Of a DNA stretch of 64,000 bases, positions 63,703-64,000 are shown in pieces. The position numbers were made by a program, and so were the translations under genes. Positions within the stretch are counted from its first letter, which is position 1. Every line of letters begins with the position of its first letter. Under the pieces are notes generated by a model. The model saw only the letters and a list, made by a program, of their open reading frames with translations. It was not told where the DNA came from and searched no databases. Source of the stretch: Pseudomonas arsenicoxydans (GTDB lineage Bacteria; Pseudomonadota; Gammaproteobacteria; Pseudomonadales; Pseudomonadaceae). Location of the stretch: NCBI RefSeq assembly GCF_900103875.1, contig NZ_LT629705.1, positions 62,001-126,000 of the forward strand. Reading direction: 5' to 3'.

Positions 63703-64000
63703 TGTTGTTCCTCTTTTGCCAGGGCGGCGCGATAGCGTGCCCAGTCGAACGCTGGTCCCGGATCCGTTTTGCGGCCCGGTGCGATGTCACTATGGCCACA
63801 GATGCGCTGTGCAGTGATGGCCGGGAAAGCGCTTTGCAGCTGGCGGGTCAGCGCCGTCAACGCTTGATACTGAGCATCGGTGAACGGCAGATCATCCGTG
63901 CCTTCCAGCTCAATCCCCAGGGAAAAATCATTACAGGTTTCCCGCCCCTCGAAAATCGACACACCGGCATGCCAGGCGCGCTCAAGACAGGAGACAAACT
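63699..64000 (-). CDS. ampD: 1,6-anhydro-N-acetylmuramyl-L-alanine amidase AmpD, 3' part
   Basis: A cytosolic zinc amidase that cleaves anhydro-muropeptides in cell-wall recycling and thereby keeps ampC silent. Only the C-terminal 100 residues are in the window; the frame is open to the right edge. Seen are ERAWHAGVSIF with a zinc-type His, NDFSLGIELEGTD, and the zinc/catalytic segment ICGHSDIAPGRKTDPGPAFD holding His and Asp ligands. The start codon lies beyond the window. The stop overlaps ampE. Confidence 0.96.
   Translation of the reverse strand, partial: FVSCLERAWHAGVSIFEGRETCNDFSLGIELEGTDDLPFTDAQYQALTALTRQLQSAFPAITAQRICGHSDIAPGRKTDPGPAFDWARYRAALAKEEQQ

Overview
The window is chromosomal DNA of a fluorescent Pseudomonas, P. 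fluorescens-group in type. This rests on gene content, on codon use, and on hairpin repeats of a kind typical of these genomes (core GCGGGCAAGCCCGC, plus two other families). The backbone genes mreB, gatCAB, an RlpA-like lipoprotein, roxSR, a SIMPL protein, dpp/opdP, speC, a SEL1 protein, piuC/piuA, a PepSY reductase, an MCP and ampED follow, from memory, the order of P. aeruginosa PA4481-PA4522. Several accessory blocks interrupt that order.

Layout. 1-7.2 kb holds the 5' part of mreB, the GatCAB amidotransferase, a small DPBB lipoprotein, a Ca2+/cation antiporter, a carboxymuconolactone-decarboxylase-like protein and an AEC exporter. 7.4-12.9 kb is a galactarate pathway on the minus strand (kdgD, ketoglutarate-semialdehyde dehydrogenase, gudP, garD). 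Its likely GntR/FCD repressor lies at 14.8-15.5 kb and the two promoters share an operator-like sequence. Between them, 13.1-14.6 kb carries a two-gene cassette: a zinc phospholipase C-like protein with a near-perfect LexA box at its promoter, then a 64-residue protein. 15.7-20.9 kb holds an ABC exporter, the RoxSR redox two-component system, a SIMPL protein and a DUF6124-like gene behind a structured leader. 20.9-22.1 kb is gene-free and repeat-rich. 22.1-32.8 kb is a dipeptide uptake locus with three paralogous binding proteins, an OprD-family porin and DppBCDF. An intact 1311-bp IS3-family element sits at 33.4-34.8 kb with a 3-bp target duplication. prfC, an osmoprotectant (OpuC/YehZYXW-type) ABC operon and speC follow.

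42.0-44.1 kb is an A+T-rich pair resembling the alpha-xenorhabdolysin binary pore-forming toxin (XaxA/XaxB), inserted between speC and the piu iron genes. 44.1-50.8 kb is iron uptake (SEL1 protein, PiuC, PiuA, a PepSY-flavodoxin reductase). Then come a PhoD-type phosphatase, the fructose PTS (fruBKA with divergent cra and a Cra operator), a TatD hydrolase, a zinc-ribbon membrane protein, an MCP and ampE-ampD, cut by the window end.

The most notable points are the SOS-box-controlled PLC-like cassette, the XaxAB-like toxin pair, a predicted roughly 92-nt small RNA or attenuated leader ahead of speC, and a structured leader upstream of the DUF6124-like gene. No tRNA, rRNA or CRISPR array was seen.
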